A DNA stretch of 47,069 nucleotides. It comes from a virus. The notes under the pieces are model-generated. The model did not search any database, was not told where the DNA came from, and saw nothing but the letters and a program-made list of their open reading frames with translations. The stretch lies in IMG/VR virus record IMGVR_UViG_3300009788_000147, positions 1 to 47,069 of that record. The stretch is one strand, 5' to 3'. Positions 25,004-31,025 of this stretch are shown here, piece after piece. Within the stretch, counting starts at the first letter, position 1, and each line of letters begins with the position of its first letter. Position numbers and translations under genes: made by a program.

Positions 25004-25293
25004 GCGGCCTGAAGCCTTCTGTCCCTAAACCCCGGATTTGCCTGGAGTGTAAGCACTCACGTATAAGCGCTTCAGAGCGGTGGCCGGTGATGATAGGTGC
25101 TACCACGGCTTCACCGCCTCTCTATCCCAACCTAGAGGCGATGTTCTGCGCTATTGGTGAGGAGAGAGAGCCTTCCACAACGTGCTTCGTTACCGGCCAA
25201 GTTACCAGCGGTGAGGTAATGCGCCATAGATGCTCTACCGTAAACACCAAAGGCCTGTGCACTGATTGGGAGCCTAGGGAGGATACGTCATGA
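25000..25293 (+). CDS. Cysteine-rich small protein
   Basis: I choose the ATG at 25000 that overlaps the previous stop (97 residues). It begins MSGLKPSVPKPRICLECKHS and has further cysteines (AMFCAIG, TTCFVTG, HRCSTVN, GLCTDW), in a pattern suited to zinc binding. Similar short CxxC proteins occur in many phages as unknowns. Confidence 0.55.
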   Translation: MSGLKPSVPKPRICLECKHSRISASERWPVMIGATTASPPLYPNLEAMFCAIGEEREPSTTCFVTGQVTSGEVMRHRCSTVNTKGLCTDWEPREDTS

Positions 25294-25496
25294 AGTATGT
25301 CACGATCAATAATAACAATGAGCTGGAGGCCATGGGGTTCACGGCCCACGGGCTACAGGTTTGGTTACAGCAAAACCTTACGGTGACTCTATACTATCAA
25401 GGCTCTCCAGCACCTCACATCATCCACCATGAAACGCGAGAGCGGGCTTCTGCCCTCATGAAAAATATCGAGACGCTAGTAAGGCTTGCCCCATGA
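25290..25496 (+). CDS. Small hypothetical protein
   Basis: This 68-residue protein (MKYVTINNNNELEAMGFTAH.., then LQVWLQQNLTVTLYYQGS) overlaps both neighbours by four bases. No recognised domain; a short alpha/beta fold is likely. Confidence 0.5.
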   Translation: MKYVTINNNNELEAMGFTAHGLQVWLQQNLTVTLYYQGSPAPHIIHHETRERASALMKNIETLVRLAP

Positions 25497-25999
25497 CCGG
25501 CAATCACAACCGCGGGCCTTACAAAACTCGTGCACAACAGTCTGTAGCTTCAACCGACCACTGTGTGCACCGAATCATCGGGATAATCGCCAGAGCACAC
25601 AAGTTTACGCCCACGGAACGCAGGTTAGCAGTCATGATGGTACAAGGCATATCGCCCAACATGCTGCACACCCACCTTGGTGGTAAGCGTTCCACTACGA
25701 AGTGGCACTGTGGCAATCTCTATCGTAAGCTAGGGGCATCGGCACTAGGAGCTAAAGGACGTGGAGGTCTTATCCGACTGTGTATGGCCCACATCATCCC
25801 TAACTATGATGAAGTGTTCGCTAGGCTCACGCCTTGCCAAAAGCGTGTTGCTATCTATGCAGTCCTCGGGCACACTTCCAAAGAGACTGCCGCACTCACA
25901 CAGTCGTCCGTCCCAACTATCAAATCGCACAGAATGGCGATAATGCAGCGATTTGATGTGGTTGACATCCTCCAACTATCAGGCGAGTTTTTCGAGTAA
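25493..25999 (+). CDS. Tandem LuxR-type HTH protein
   Basis: The 168-residue protein has two copies of a LuxR/GerE-like DNA-binding helix-turn-helix. The first is about residues 38-82 (FTPTERRLAVMMVQGISPNM.. TTKWHCGNLYRKLG) and the second about 111-160 (LTPCQKRVAIYAVLGHTSKE.. TIKSHRMAIMQRF). Each shows the family order Thr-Pro, Glu/Gln-Arg, Gly-.Ser/Thr, Val/Thr..Lys..H..+. No receiver or sensor domain is present. A single chain could bind a repeated or palindromic site. Likely a phage transcription factor for early-to-late switching. Confidence 0.7.
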   Translation: MTGNHNRGPYKTRAQQSVASTDHCVHRIIGIIARAHKFTPTERRLAVMMVQGISPNMLHTHLGGKRSTTKWHCGNLYRKLGASALGAKGRGGLIRLCMAHIIPNYDEVFARLTPCQKRVAIYAVLGHTSKETAALTQSSVPTIKSHRMAIMQRFDVVDILQLSGEFFE

Positions 26000-26018
26000 G
26001 GAAAGAAGAGAAGAGATA

Positions 26019-26438
26019 ATGTCAACAAGTACAGAGAAGACCATTGGTGATTTGTCTAGCGCTATCAGCACCGCGTTAGGCGAGATTAATCGGCTACAGA
26101 CCGCCCTCATATACGCCGGAAAGCAGAACGAAGACGCGATAAGGCGAATAAGGGTAGAGCAAGGTAAAGCTGAAAACTGGAAAATAGACTATAACAGGAT
26201 AAGCGAGACCCTGACCCAACGCAGCGACGAGCTTTTCAATCACAAAGAAAACTCAAGAGCCTCTATCGAAGTCCACCAAGCCACTATTAGCACGCAAGAG
26301 AAGCGAATCGAGCGGGATAAGGCTTGGATCGAGAGTGCTCTTAGGCACTTGGAAGATACAGTGCGGGGAGACGATCATCTCAACTCTATTGAAGCCTTCT
26401 TAACCGCAGCCCGAAAGGACTTCCCGAAAAATGGCTAA
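26019..26438 (+). CDS. Coiled-coil protein
   Basis: I choose the ATG at 26019 (139 residues) after AAGAGAAGAGAT; an upstream in-frame ATG lies inside the previous gene. The product is nearly all helix with heptad patterns (INRLQTALIYAGKQNEDAIR, IEVHQATISTQEKRIERDK), so a long coiled coil is likely. Function unknown. Confidence 0.55.
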   Translation: MSTSTEKTIGDLSSAISTALGEINRLQTALIYAGKQNEDAIRRIRVEQGKAENWKIDYNRISETLTQRSDELFNHKENSRASIEVHQATISTQEKRIERDKAWIESALRHLEDTVRGDDHLNSIEAFLTAARKDFPKNG

Positions 26439-26673
26439 GAAAGTAACAGTAATCGACAAACGCTCTACTACCGCGATTGAAGCAGCAGGTGTTAGGGTGG
26501 GCGAATATTTTATGTCGAACGCTACCGGCAGGCTCTTCCTTCGCTTGAGTGAGAAACTAATAGATAACGAGGTTCAAGCCTTTTGTGTGGGAGACCGGAC
26601 ACGCACAAACGTCGTCGCAATACAGTTGGTGCTTCCCGTCAACGTAGTGATAACGATTGTGGGAGACGAGTAG
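26431..26673 (+). CDS. Small hypothetical protein
   Basis: This 80-residue beta-rich protein (VRVGEYFMSNATGRLFLRLS, NVVAIQLVLPVNVVITIVGD) overlaps the upstream gene by 8 bases and is followed without a gap by the next. Unknown family. Confidence 0.5.
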   Translation: MAKKVTVIDKRSTTAIEAAGVRVGEYFMSNATGRLFLRLSEKLIDNEVQAFCVGDRTRTNVVAIQLVLPVNVVITIVGDE

Positions 26674-26967
26674 ATGACACCAAAATCAGAAGAGGAATTG
26701 TGTTTGGACGCCGCTGCCGAAGTAGCGCGGACGCGGGTAGCCGCGCAAGAGCAGCTCGGTTATACCTTTAGGCAGATGGAGTCTCTTGAAGAGCATATAA
26801 CAAGCCTAATAGGATGCGCTTCTTTTTTGAATGCTTTAGGGCCTCTTATGCAGAATGCGGTACTAGCCAGCCGCCAGGCATTCGCAGACCTCCCTGTTGA
26901 GGAAAGGGAACGCACAGCACATGAAATGCAGGGGATGTTGCTCAGCCGAAAGGGCGAGGACGAATAG
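26674..26967 (+). CDS. Small helical hypothetical protein
   Basis: This 97-residue, largely helical protein is acidic at both ends, with a hydrophobic middle (LIGCASFLNALGPLMQNAVL). It starts directly after the previous stop. Family not recognised. Confidence 0.5.
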   Translation: MTPKSEEELCLDAAAEVARTRVAAQEQLGYTFRQMESLEEHITSLIGCASFLNALGPLMQNAVLASRQAFADLPVEERERTAHEMQGMLLSRKGEDE

Positions 26968-26970
26968 ATC

Positions 26971-27246
26971 ATGCCACGTGGAGTACATCCAAACATTGAG
27001 ACCCAACAGCATGACCACGTGCGCCACACCCTGAGATACGGTAACAGGTCCTTCGGTTTCACCATAGACGTGTGCTTAGGTTGCGGCCTTGTCTCCGATG
27101 ATATGGAGATTCTATCGGCAGGGCTCACAAATGGGACGGATTCCTATAAGATGGGCGAATTTGAGGACGCGATTCGCCAAGGTGAAGGCTCCTTTCGCCA
27201 TGTCTTGCGAGCCTTCTATGAGGTAGAGGATGAAGCCCCGAACTAG
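26971..27246 (+). CDS. Small hypothetical protein with His/Cys cluster
   Basis: The 91-residue protein has histidines near the N-terminus (QQHDHVRHTLRYG) and a CLGCGLVSDD motif, which together could bind zinc. It ends the overlapping run of genes that starts at 23.6 kb. Two hairpins follow it. Confidence 0.5.
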   Translation: MPRGVHPNIETQQHDHVRHTLRYGNRSFGFTIDVCLGCGLVSDDMEILSAGLTNGTDSYKMGEFEDAIRQGEGSFRHVLRAFYEVEDEAPN

Positions 27247-27256
27247 GGCCAAGAAA

Positions 27257-27308
27257 GCGTCAGCTTTTTGACGCAAAAATAATCGCAAAATAGAGGGTTT
27301 CCCCTCTA
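27257..27308 (+). terminator. Two hairpins closing the first early run
   Basis: GCGTCA/TGACGC (27257-27274) and TAGAGGG/CCCCTCTA (27291-27308) form two short stems after the stop of the 26971-27246 gene and before a new promoter. Neither is followed by a clear U-run on this strand, so termination is possible but weak; they could also be regulator sites. Confidence 0.35.
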
Positions 27309-27329
27309 GCGCGTGGGAAGATAAGGGAC

Positions 27330-27335
27330 TAAGGT
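27330..27335 (+). promoter_or_regulatory. Putative -10 element 1 (leaderless GTG gene)
   Basis: TAAGGT lies exactly six bases before the GTG at 27342, the same spacing as in two related promoters downstream. No good -35 is visible 17 bases upstream, so this one is the weakest of the group. Confidence 0.35.
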
Positions 27336-27341
27336 CTCTGT

Positions 27342-27626
27342 GTGGCCGACACAGAGAATCTCACTGAACTACAGATCTCAACTCTTCTCTCGACTATTCC
27401 GGTCAACTACCGGGCGATTGATGGGGAGTGTGATAGCCGATTCATGGCTAAAGGCCGAGTAGCTTCTGCGCTTGCTCGTAAAGGCTTCGCTGAGAAGACC
27501 GTCCGGTATGACTATGTAGGCCCTAAGTGCCCACTGAGGCGCGTACACACAGGCTGGGTGCTTACTGATCCAGGGCTTGCCGCTTTTGCTGAGATAGCTA
27601 AGAGTCAAAAATCTGACGAAAAATAA
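27342..27626 (+). CDS. Small winged-helix-like protein, GTG start, paralogue 1
   Basis: The 94-residue protein starts GTGGCCGAC like two nearby genes. The order ELQISTLLST.. VASALARKGFAEK.. HTGWVLTDPGLAAF is that of a small winged helix (ALxRKG turn, then Thr-..-Gly-..-A). It aligns in layout with 28484-28750. No ribosome binding site precedes it; the -10 is six bases upstream. Confidence 0.55.
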   Translation: MADTENLTELQISTLLSTIPVNYRAIDGECDSRFMAKGRVASALARKGFAEKTVRYDYVGPKCPLRRVHTGWVLTDPGLAAFAEIAKSQKSDEK

Positions 27627-27650
27627 GCTAAAAATAAATAAAGAAAATGC

Positions 27651-27679
27651 TTGACCTTGCTTAGCTTATCCCGTAGTAT
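27651..27679 (+). promoter_or_regulatory. Sigma-70-like promoter 2 (leaderless)
   Basis: TTGACC (27651-27656), a 17-base spacer and TAGTAT (27674-27679) form a good promoter. The GTG start at 27686 lies six bases after the -10, at or next to the expected transcription start, so the mRNA should be leaderless. Confidence 0.65.
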
Positions 27680-27685
27680 TCTTCT

Positions 27686-27901
27686 GTGGCCGACACGAAC
27701 AACACCGACTCCCTTCGCTCCTTCCGCACCGCACTCAAGGCCGCCAAGATGGTCAAGGCCTACGTGAAAATGGGTGAGCATGACGGGGTGTACGTGAGGG
27801 TGTCTAAGACCGCCATCGCCGAGGGGTTGTCGGCCATGTCAGGCCGCGAGTACTGCGAGCACGACTTCAGGGTCGACGGCGACGTGCTATACATCGGCTA
27901 G
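27686..27901 (+). CDS. Small hypothetical protein, GTG start
   Basis: This 71-residue protein begins MADTNNTDSLRSFRTALKAA. Its start region matches those at 27342 and 28484, but the rest differs (VSKTAIAEGLSAMSGREYCE). It is driven by its own promoter. Function unknown; a DNA-binding role is possible. Confidence 0.55.
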   Translation: MADTNNTDSLRSFRTALKAAKMVKAYVKMGEHDGVYVRVSKTAIAEGLSAMSGREYCEHDFRVDGDVLYIG

Positions 27902-27922
27902 GAAAATAATCTAAGAAAGTTC

Positions 27923-27951
27923 TTGACTCTCTACCTAAGCCGCGCTAAGCC
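27923..27951 (+). promoter_or_regulatory. Sigma-70-like promoter for the lipoprotein gene
   Basis: TTGACT (27923-27928), a 17-base spacer and TAAGCC (27946-27951). Unlike its neighbours, it leaves a leader of about 18 bases containing GGAAAGAA before the ATG at 27976. Confidence 0.55.
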
Positions 27952-27975
27952 TTACTCACACCCGGAAAGAACACC

Positions 27976-28398
27976 ATGAAGATAATCAAATACGCTCTCC
28001 TTATAGCCCTAGCGCTCCCTGCCTGCGACGAAACAGAGCCTAACGGCCCTGATACAACCGAAATGCGCGATGGCGAGGCGGGACTTCCCAACACCGCAGG
28101 GGGCTTATGGGAGCCTTGCCTATTCGAGGACGAGCCAGGAGGCTTAGAGCTGGACGGGTGGGGCTGTAACACTACAGCGCTAGCCTGTCAGAAGCCTGTA
28201 GGCGACTCTGTTACCTCTATCTGTGTGCCCTACACTGCCGATGGGTGCCCCGATGACATCGAATACGACGGCGAACCCTTCGGACTCGGCTATGTAGAGG
28301 AGAAATCCTACTGCCAGCCGCTCTGCCTTGGCGATTCCGATTGCTTGGACGGTATGCAGTGCTCGGCTTATAGCATGTGTGCGTGGGTGCACGGGTAA
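27976..28398 (+). CDS. Phage-encoded cysteine-rich lipoprotein
   Basis: The 140-residue protein has a signal peptide MKIIKYALLIALALPAC with a lipobox-like LPAC at about residue 17, followed by Asp-Glu and a disordered acidic stretch. The mature part has about ten cysteines, closing with CQPLCLGDSDCLDGMQCSA. That C-x-D-x-DC-x-x-G-x-x-C rhythm is common in surface proteins of Myxococcota and related lineages. It is a moron-like gene with its own promoter; in other phages such lipoproteins block receptors against superinfection. Function and host are inferred. Confidence 0.65.
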   Translation: MKIIKYALLIALALPACDETEPNGPDTTEMRDGEAGLPNTAGGLWEPCLFEDEPGGLELDGWGCNTTALACQKPVGDSVTSICVPYTADGCPDDIEYDGEPFGLGYVEEKSYCQPLCLGDSDCLDGMQCSAYSMCAWVHG

Positions 28399-28448
28399 TG
28401 GCTAGCCAAGAGAAGCTAAGAATCGGCCTATTTTTCACACGGCTGCGC

Positions 28449-28477
28449 TTGACTATCCGCACCGCATCATTTAGACT
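28449..28477 (+). promoter_or_regulatory. Sigma-70-like promoter 3 (leaderless)
   Basis: TTGACT (28449-28454), a 17-base spacer and TAGACT (28472-28477), followed after six bases by the GTG at 28484, the same geometry as promoter 2. Confidence 0.65.
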
Positions 28478-28483
28478 TCAGAT

Positions 28484-28750
28484 GTGGCCGATTTAAACAA
28501 CACCAACGGGCTTAGTTCTCACCAAATAAACGCGATTCGCTCCGCTGTGCAAGAGAAACGGCCAGGGTTTTGGTACGCTGGAAAGCTCACAGGGGCTGGC
28601 ACCTATCGCCGAGTGACCTGTTGCAGAGAGACAGCCAAGGCTCTACACCGCAAAGGATTATCCACCCAGCCCCAGAGGCATGGCGTAGACCACTACTCTT
28701 GCACGCTCACAATGCGAGGCATCAAAGCGCGCCGGACTCTTGAGGCGTAA
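28484..28750 (+). CDS. Small winged-helix-like protein, GTG start, paralogue 2
   Basis: This 88-residue protein begins MADLNNTNGLSSHQINAIRS and shares layout with 27342-27626: an N-terminal helix with HQIxAI/LQISTL, then ETAKALHRKGLST (ALxRKG) and CTLTMRGIKARRTL. I read it as a diverged tandem paralogue. It is transcribed from its own leaderless promoter. Confidence 0.55.
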   Translation: MADLNNTNGLSSHQINAIRSAVQEKRPGFWYAGKLTGAGTYRRVTCCRETAKALHRKGLSTQPQRHGVDHYSCTLTMRGIKARRTLEA

Positions 28751-28768
28751 CACCAAAGGAAGAAGACC

Positions 28769-29092
28769 ATGCAACCCAAAGACTCCAGAAACTTTCGCCA
28801 ATACGCACGACGCGTAACCCGTAAATCATCCCTACAACAGCAGAGCACAGGAGGAGAGCTTAGGCGTATGCACGAAGCGCGTGTGGCTTCATCTGACCGT
28901 AAGTGCCGCCCCTGGAACGCCAAAGAAGACGCGCGCCGGGCTAAGCAGGCAGGGCACGCGAATAGAATGAGTAACTCGTCTATCCGTGAGGAAGCCGCGA
29001 TTATTTTCCTAATCGAGAAAGCCGAACGTAACGAGCAGGTTTTCCATATACCCGAGCACGTGCAAGCCTCTATCGCTCGATTCGCGGACTGA
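28769..29092 (+). CDS. Basic hypothetical protein
   Basis: This 107-residue, strongly basic protein (FRQYARRVTRKSSLQQQSTG, WNAKEDARRAKQAG) has a helical C-terminal part (EEAAIIFLIEKAERNEQVF). The charge suggests nucleic acid binding, but no family is recognised. Preceded by AAGGAAGAAG. Confidence 0.5.
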   Translation: MQPKDSRNFRQYARRVTRKSSLQQQSTGGELRRMHEARVASSDRKCRPWNAKEDARRAKQAGHANRMSNSSIREEAAIIFLIEKAERNEQVFHIPEHVQASIARFAD

Positions 29093-29105
29093 TAGGCTCT
29101 AAGCC

Positions 29106-29600
29106 ATGGCAAAGCAGACCAGAGCCGAGGAGATAGCCGAGCTAGAGGCCTTGATAGCCGGCATGGGGGACGGCACAGAGCCACCTCCTGCGGCCTCTAC
29201 AGTCGAGCCCATAGCCATCCCTCACCCGCTGGACGGAGAGCCATATCCGACGTGTGACGAGTGCGGAGTGCAGATTAGGCGCGACTTCAAATACTACGGG
29301 CGCTATGAAGGTAGGCTTTGTGGCTCTGCTTGCGCCGAGGATGCTCTGCTAAGCGCTCGTGAGTTGCTTGGTACGGCACATGCCGCGGCTTCCTTCGCAC
29401 TTGAGCTGTCAGCCCTCCCTATGTGGAAACTCCTTCCAGAAGCCATCAAAGACCCTCTGGTGCTTTGGGCTCACACCCTAGACATCCCCGAATCCCTGAA
29501 AATAAACGAGGCAAAGGCCTTGAAAACCAAAGAAATGCTTGATAAGGTAGAAGCACACGAGGCGGAGATTACCGCCCGTAGAAAGAAACGAATCCCATGA
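29106..29600 (+). CDS. Hypothetical protein with zinc finger
   Basis: The 164-residue protein has an N-terminal helix, a Pro-rich linker, then YPTCDECGVQIRRDFKYYGR and LCGSACAEDALL, giving a CxxC..CxxxC zinc-binding finger (about 58-84). The C-terminal half is helical. Unknown role. Confidence 0.55.
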   Translation: MAKQTRAEEIAELEALIAGMGDGTEPPPAASTVEPIAIPHPLDGEPYPTCDECGVQIRRDFKYYGRYEGRLCGSACAEDALLSARELLGTAHAAASFALELSALPMWKLLPEAIKDPLVLWAHTLDIPESLKINEAKALKTKEMLDKVEAHEAEITARRKKRIP

Positions 29601-29899
29601 CCGATACAGCAGCAGCCCCCGTAAAGCGCACCCGTAAGACCCTGAGCTTCGCCGAGAAGAAAGCGGAGCTGGTACAGAAGCTCGCAGACCTCCAGGCCAA
29701 GGAAGCCAAGAAGGCCCTCGCAGAGAAGATTAAGGCCGGTGAGTGTGAGGACCCCAAGGCCGCCCAACTGATTGTGACGGAGACGCGCTATCTGGCAGCC
29801 GCCCGCTCCACTATCGAAAAGTACGGCATTGCTACTCCTGCAAAGATGAATGAAGTTATGGCAGCGCTTGATGAAGCGCTTACCGCCGCGGTCGGCTAA
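29597..29899 (+). CDS. Lys/Ala-rich helical protein
   Basis: The 100-residue protein is basic and Ala-rich at the start (APVKRTRKTLSFAEKKAELV), then forms a long helix. It overlaps the previous stop by four bases. Its composition resembles histone-like nucleic-acid-binding proteins, but no family is identified. It is the last protein gene before the tRNA-like array. Confidence 0.55.
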   Translation: MTDTAAAPVKRTRKTLSFAEKKAELVQKLADLQAKEAKKALAEKIKAGECEDPKAAQLIVTETRYLAAARSTIEKYGIATPAKMNEVMAALDEALTAAVG

Positions 29900-30015
29900 G
29901 ACTCCGTGCGCAAATCAGAACGGGTAGCAGCCTTTATCGGTGTCCCTGCCTAGCCCTGCTGTCCCCGCGCTATATAAGCTGTGGAATAGAGGGAAGTCCC
30001 GGAAACGGGGCGTAT

Positions 30016-30083
30016 GTGAGGGAGTAGTGTAATCCAGTTGCACAGGTCATCCCTAGTCCAGGTGCAAGTCCTGGCCCCTCACA
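30016..30083 (+). tRNA. tRNA-like element D (truncated anticodon arm)
   Basis: The acceptor stem GTGAGGG/CCCTCAC is perfect, the T arm CCAGG-TGCAAGT-CCTGG is perfect, and a D-like stem GTGT/GCAC is present. Only 13 bases (GGTCATCCCTAGT) lie between D stem and T stem, where a normal tRNA has about 22. The anticodon arm is therefore missing or reduced to a two-pair stub. The discriminator A is followed by CC. Confidence 0.45.
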
Positions 30084-30087
30084 CCTT

Positions 30088-30161
30088 GTCCAGAAAGCTA
30101 AAGTGGTACAGCAGCGGATTGCGCAATCCGTGAGGTGTGAGTTCAAATCTCACTCTGGACG
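30088..30161 (+). tRNA. tRNA-like element E (8-base anticodon loop)
   Basis: The acceptor stem GTCCAGA/TCTGGAC, T arm GTGAG-TTCAAAT-CTCAC and D arm are good. The anticodon stem GCGGA/TCCGT equals that of bacterial tRNA-Cys, but the loop TTGCGCAA has eight bases instead of seven; CGGATTGCGCAATCCG is a perfect palindrome. With U33 kept, triplet GCG would follow. Eight-base loops are known from +1 frameshift suppressor tRNAs. Amino acid not assigned. Confidence 0.6.
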
Positions 30162-30164
30162 CCT

Positions 30165-30272
30165 GCTTAGGTGGCGAAATCGGTAAACGCGGCGGGTCGC
30201 ACCCGCTTTACTTGAGGTGGGTCGCTCTCATCATTAGTTCAAGTTTTGTAGGTTCAACTCCTACCCTAAGCA
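30165..30272 (+). tRNA. tRNA-like element F (108 nt, oversized variable arm)
   Basis: The acceptor stem GCTTAGG/CCTAAGC and T arm GTAGG-TTCAACT-CCTAC are perfect, the D arm is of the leucine/serine type (GCG-AAATCGGTAAA-CGC), and CCA is encoded. The anticodon stem can pair as GGCGG/CCGCT around GTCGCAC, with position 26 missing. The variable region is about 40 bases with a 6-bp stem ACTTGA/TCAAGT, far longer than class II norms. The likely anticodon CGC is uncertain. Confidence 0.55.
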
Positions 30273-30278
30273 CCAATA

Positions 30279-30350
30279 AGCGCTGATAGTATAAATGGGA
30301 TTACACCGCGACGAACTGCGGAGATCCGGGTTCAACTCCCGCAAGCGCTC
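30279..30350 (+). tRNA. tRNA-like element G (abnormal anticodon loop)
   Basis: AGCGCT pairs with AGCGCT in the acceptor stem, D stem GTA/TAC is weak, and the T arm CCGGG-TTCAACT-CCCGC is nearly complete. The anticodon stem CCGCG/TGCGG (one G-U) encloses ACGAAC, six bases without U33. No anticodon can be assigned. It lies six bases after element F. Confidence 0.45.
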
Positions 30351-30380
30351 CAATCAACCGCCCCAAAGAAAGGGGAGAAA

Positions 30381-30506
30381 ATGGAAATGCGAATCACAAT
30401 GCTAAAAGAATTTTTACAGCTCGCGCAAATCGCTTTTGATGCCGGTAACACAGCCCTCGGGATGTTCTACCACGCCAAAGCAGAAGCGCTTACAGCAGCC
30501 GTATAG
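30381..30506 (+). CDS. Very small protein (41 aa) after the tRNA-like array
   Basis: ATG at 30381 follows an AGGGGAGAAA ribosome binding site. The 41-residue product MEMRITMLKEFLQLAQIAFD.. is a single amphipathic helix ending ALTAAV. The strong ribosome site supports expression. Unknown role. Confidence 0.5.
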   Translation: MEMRITMLKEFLQLAQIAFDAGNTALGMFYHAKAEALTAAV

Positions 30507-30844
30507 CTTTGGTGCTTAGAATGTCGTTACGTCGAAGTTGACTAATCGGTCATAAAATACAGTGACTTCGGTAGGGAAATCGACTTAACTACCGGCCTGA
30601 GTGTGCCAGGACTAGAGGGGAGCAGTTCCAGTCCTCCTTATAGCACATTAGCCACCCTGCGAAGGGCTGGCAACTGGGCACTTTTACCATGGACGCTTTC
30701 GACTTGCGTGCTGTAAGTGTAGCCGGAGCAACCCGGGGCTTATTCGCTTAGGCAGGTTGTCAGATAGGGTGCAACGCCCAACGTGTGACGGGGAGCCACG
30801 TACTCTCTCCCTGTGTCTGGTACACGCACCAACTGCTGTACCGC

Positions 30845-30887
30845 GGCTCCTACGTGGATTTTATATTCTTTCCGCCACGTAGGGGCC
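30845..30887. repeat. 13-bp inverted repeat with AT-rich loop
   Basis: GGCTCCTACGTGG (30845-30857) pairs with CCACGTAGGGGCC (30875-30887), twelve Watson-Crick pairs and one G-U. The loop ATTTTATATTCTTTCCG is AT-rich. The hairpin could act as a terminator for the tRNA transcript, an origin element or a protein site. Confidence 0.6.
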
Positions 30888-30954
30888 ACCTATTTATCTA
30901 CTGACATATACGCACAAACGACTGTGCGGCCTACTAGCTTAGAATCTTATACGA

Positions 30955-30970
30955 TGTGAGGAACCTCACA
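30955..30970. repeat. Palindromic operator-like site
   Basis: TGTGAGG-AA-CCTCACA is a 7-bp palindrome about 55 bases before the helicase start. Its size and symmetry are typical of an operator for a dimeric repressor. Confidence 0.4.
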
Positions 30971-31025
30971 ATGTGCACAATAACCCTTTACAGCCTAGCC
31001 CTCGCGTGATACAAGAGAAGTCCGA

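Larger units (their letters stand above)
30507..31025. other. Structured non-coding region upstream of the helicase gene
   Basis: No convincing gene lies in these 519 bases. They hold many inverted repeats: a hairpin at 30601-30647 (GTGTGC..GCACA around AGGACT..AGTCCT), a 13-bp stem at 30845-30887 with an AT-rich 17-base loop, CGCACA/TGTGCG at 30911-30928, and TGTGAGG-AA-CCTCACA at 30955-30970. The density of stems suggests a structured RNA, a replication origin or a regulatory region for the downstream replication genes. Confidence 0.5.

Noticed and set aside
30088-30161. Element E as the suppressor of the spike gene +1 shift
   Set aside because: The four-base codon in phase at the spike site would be CGCG, which does not pair with GCGC in the loop.
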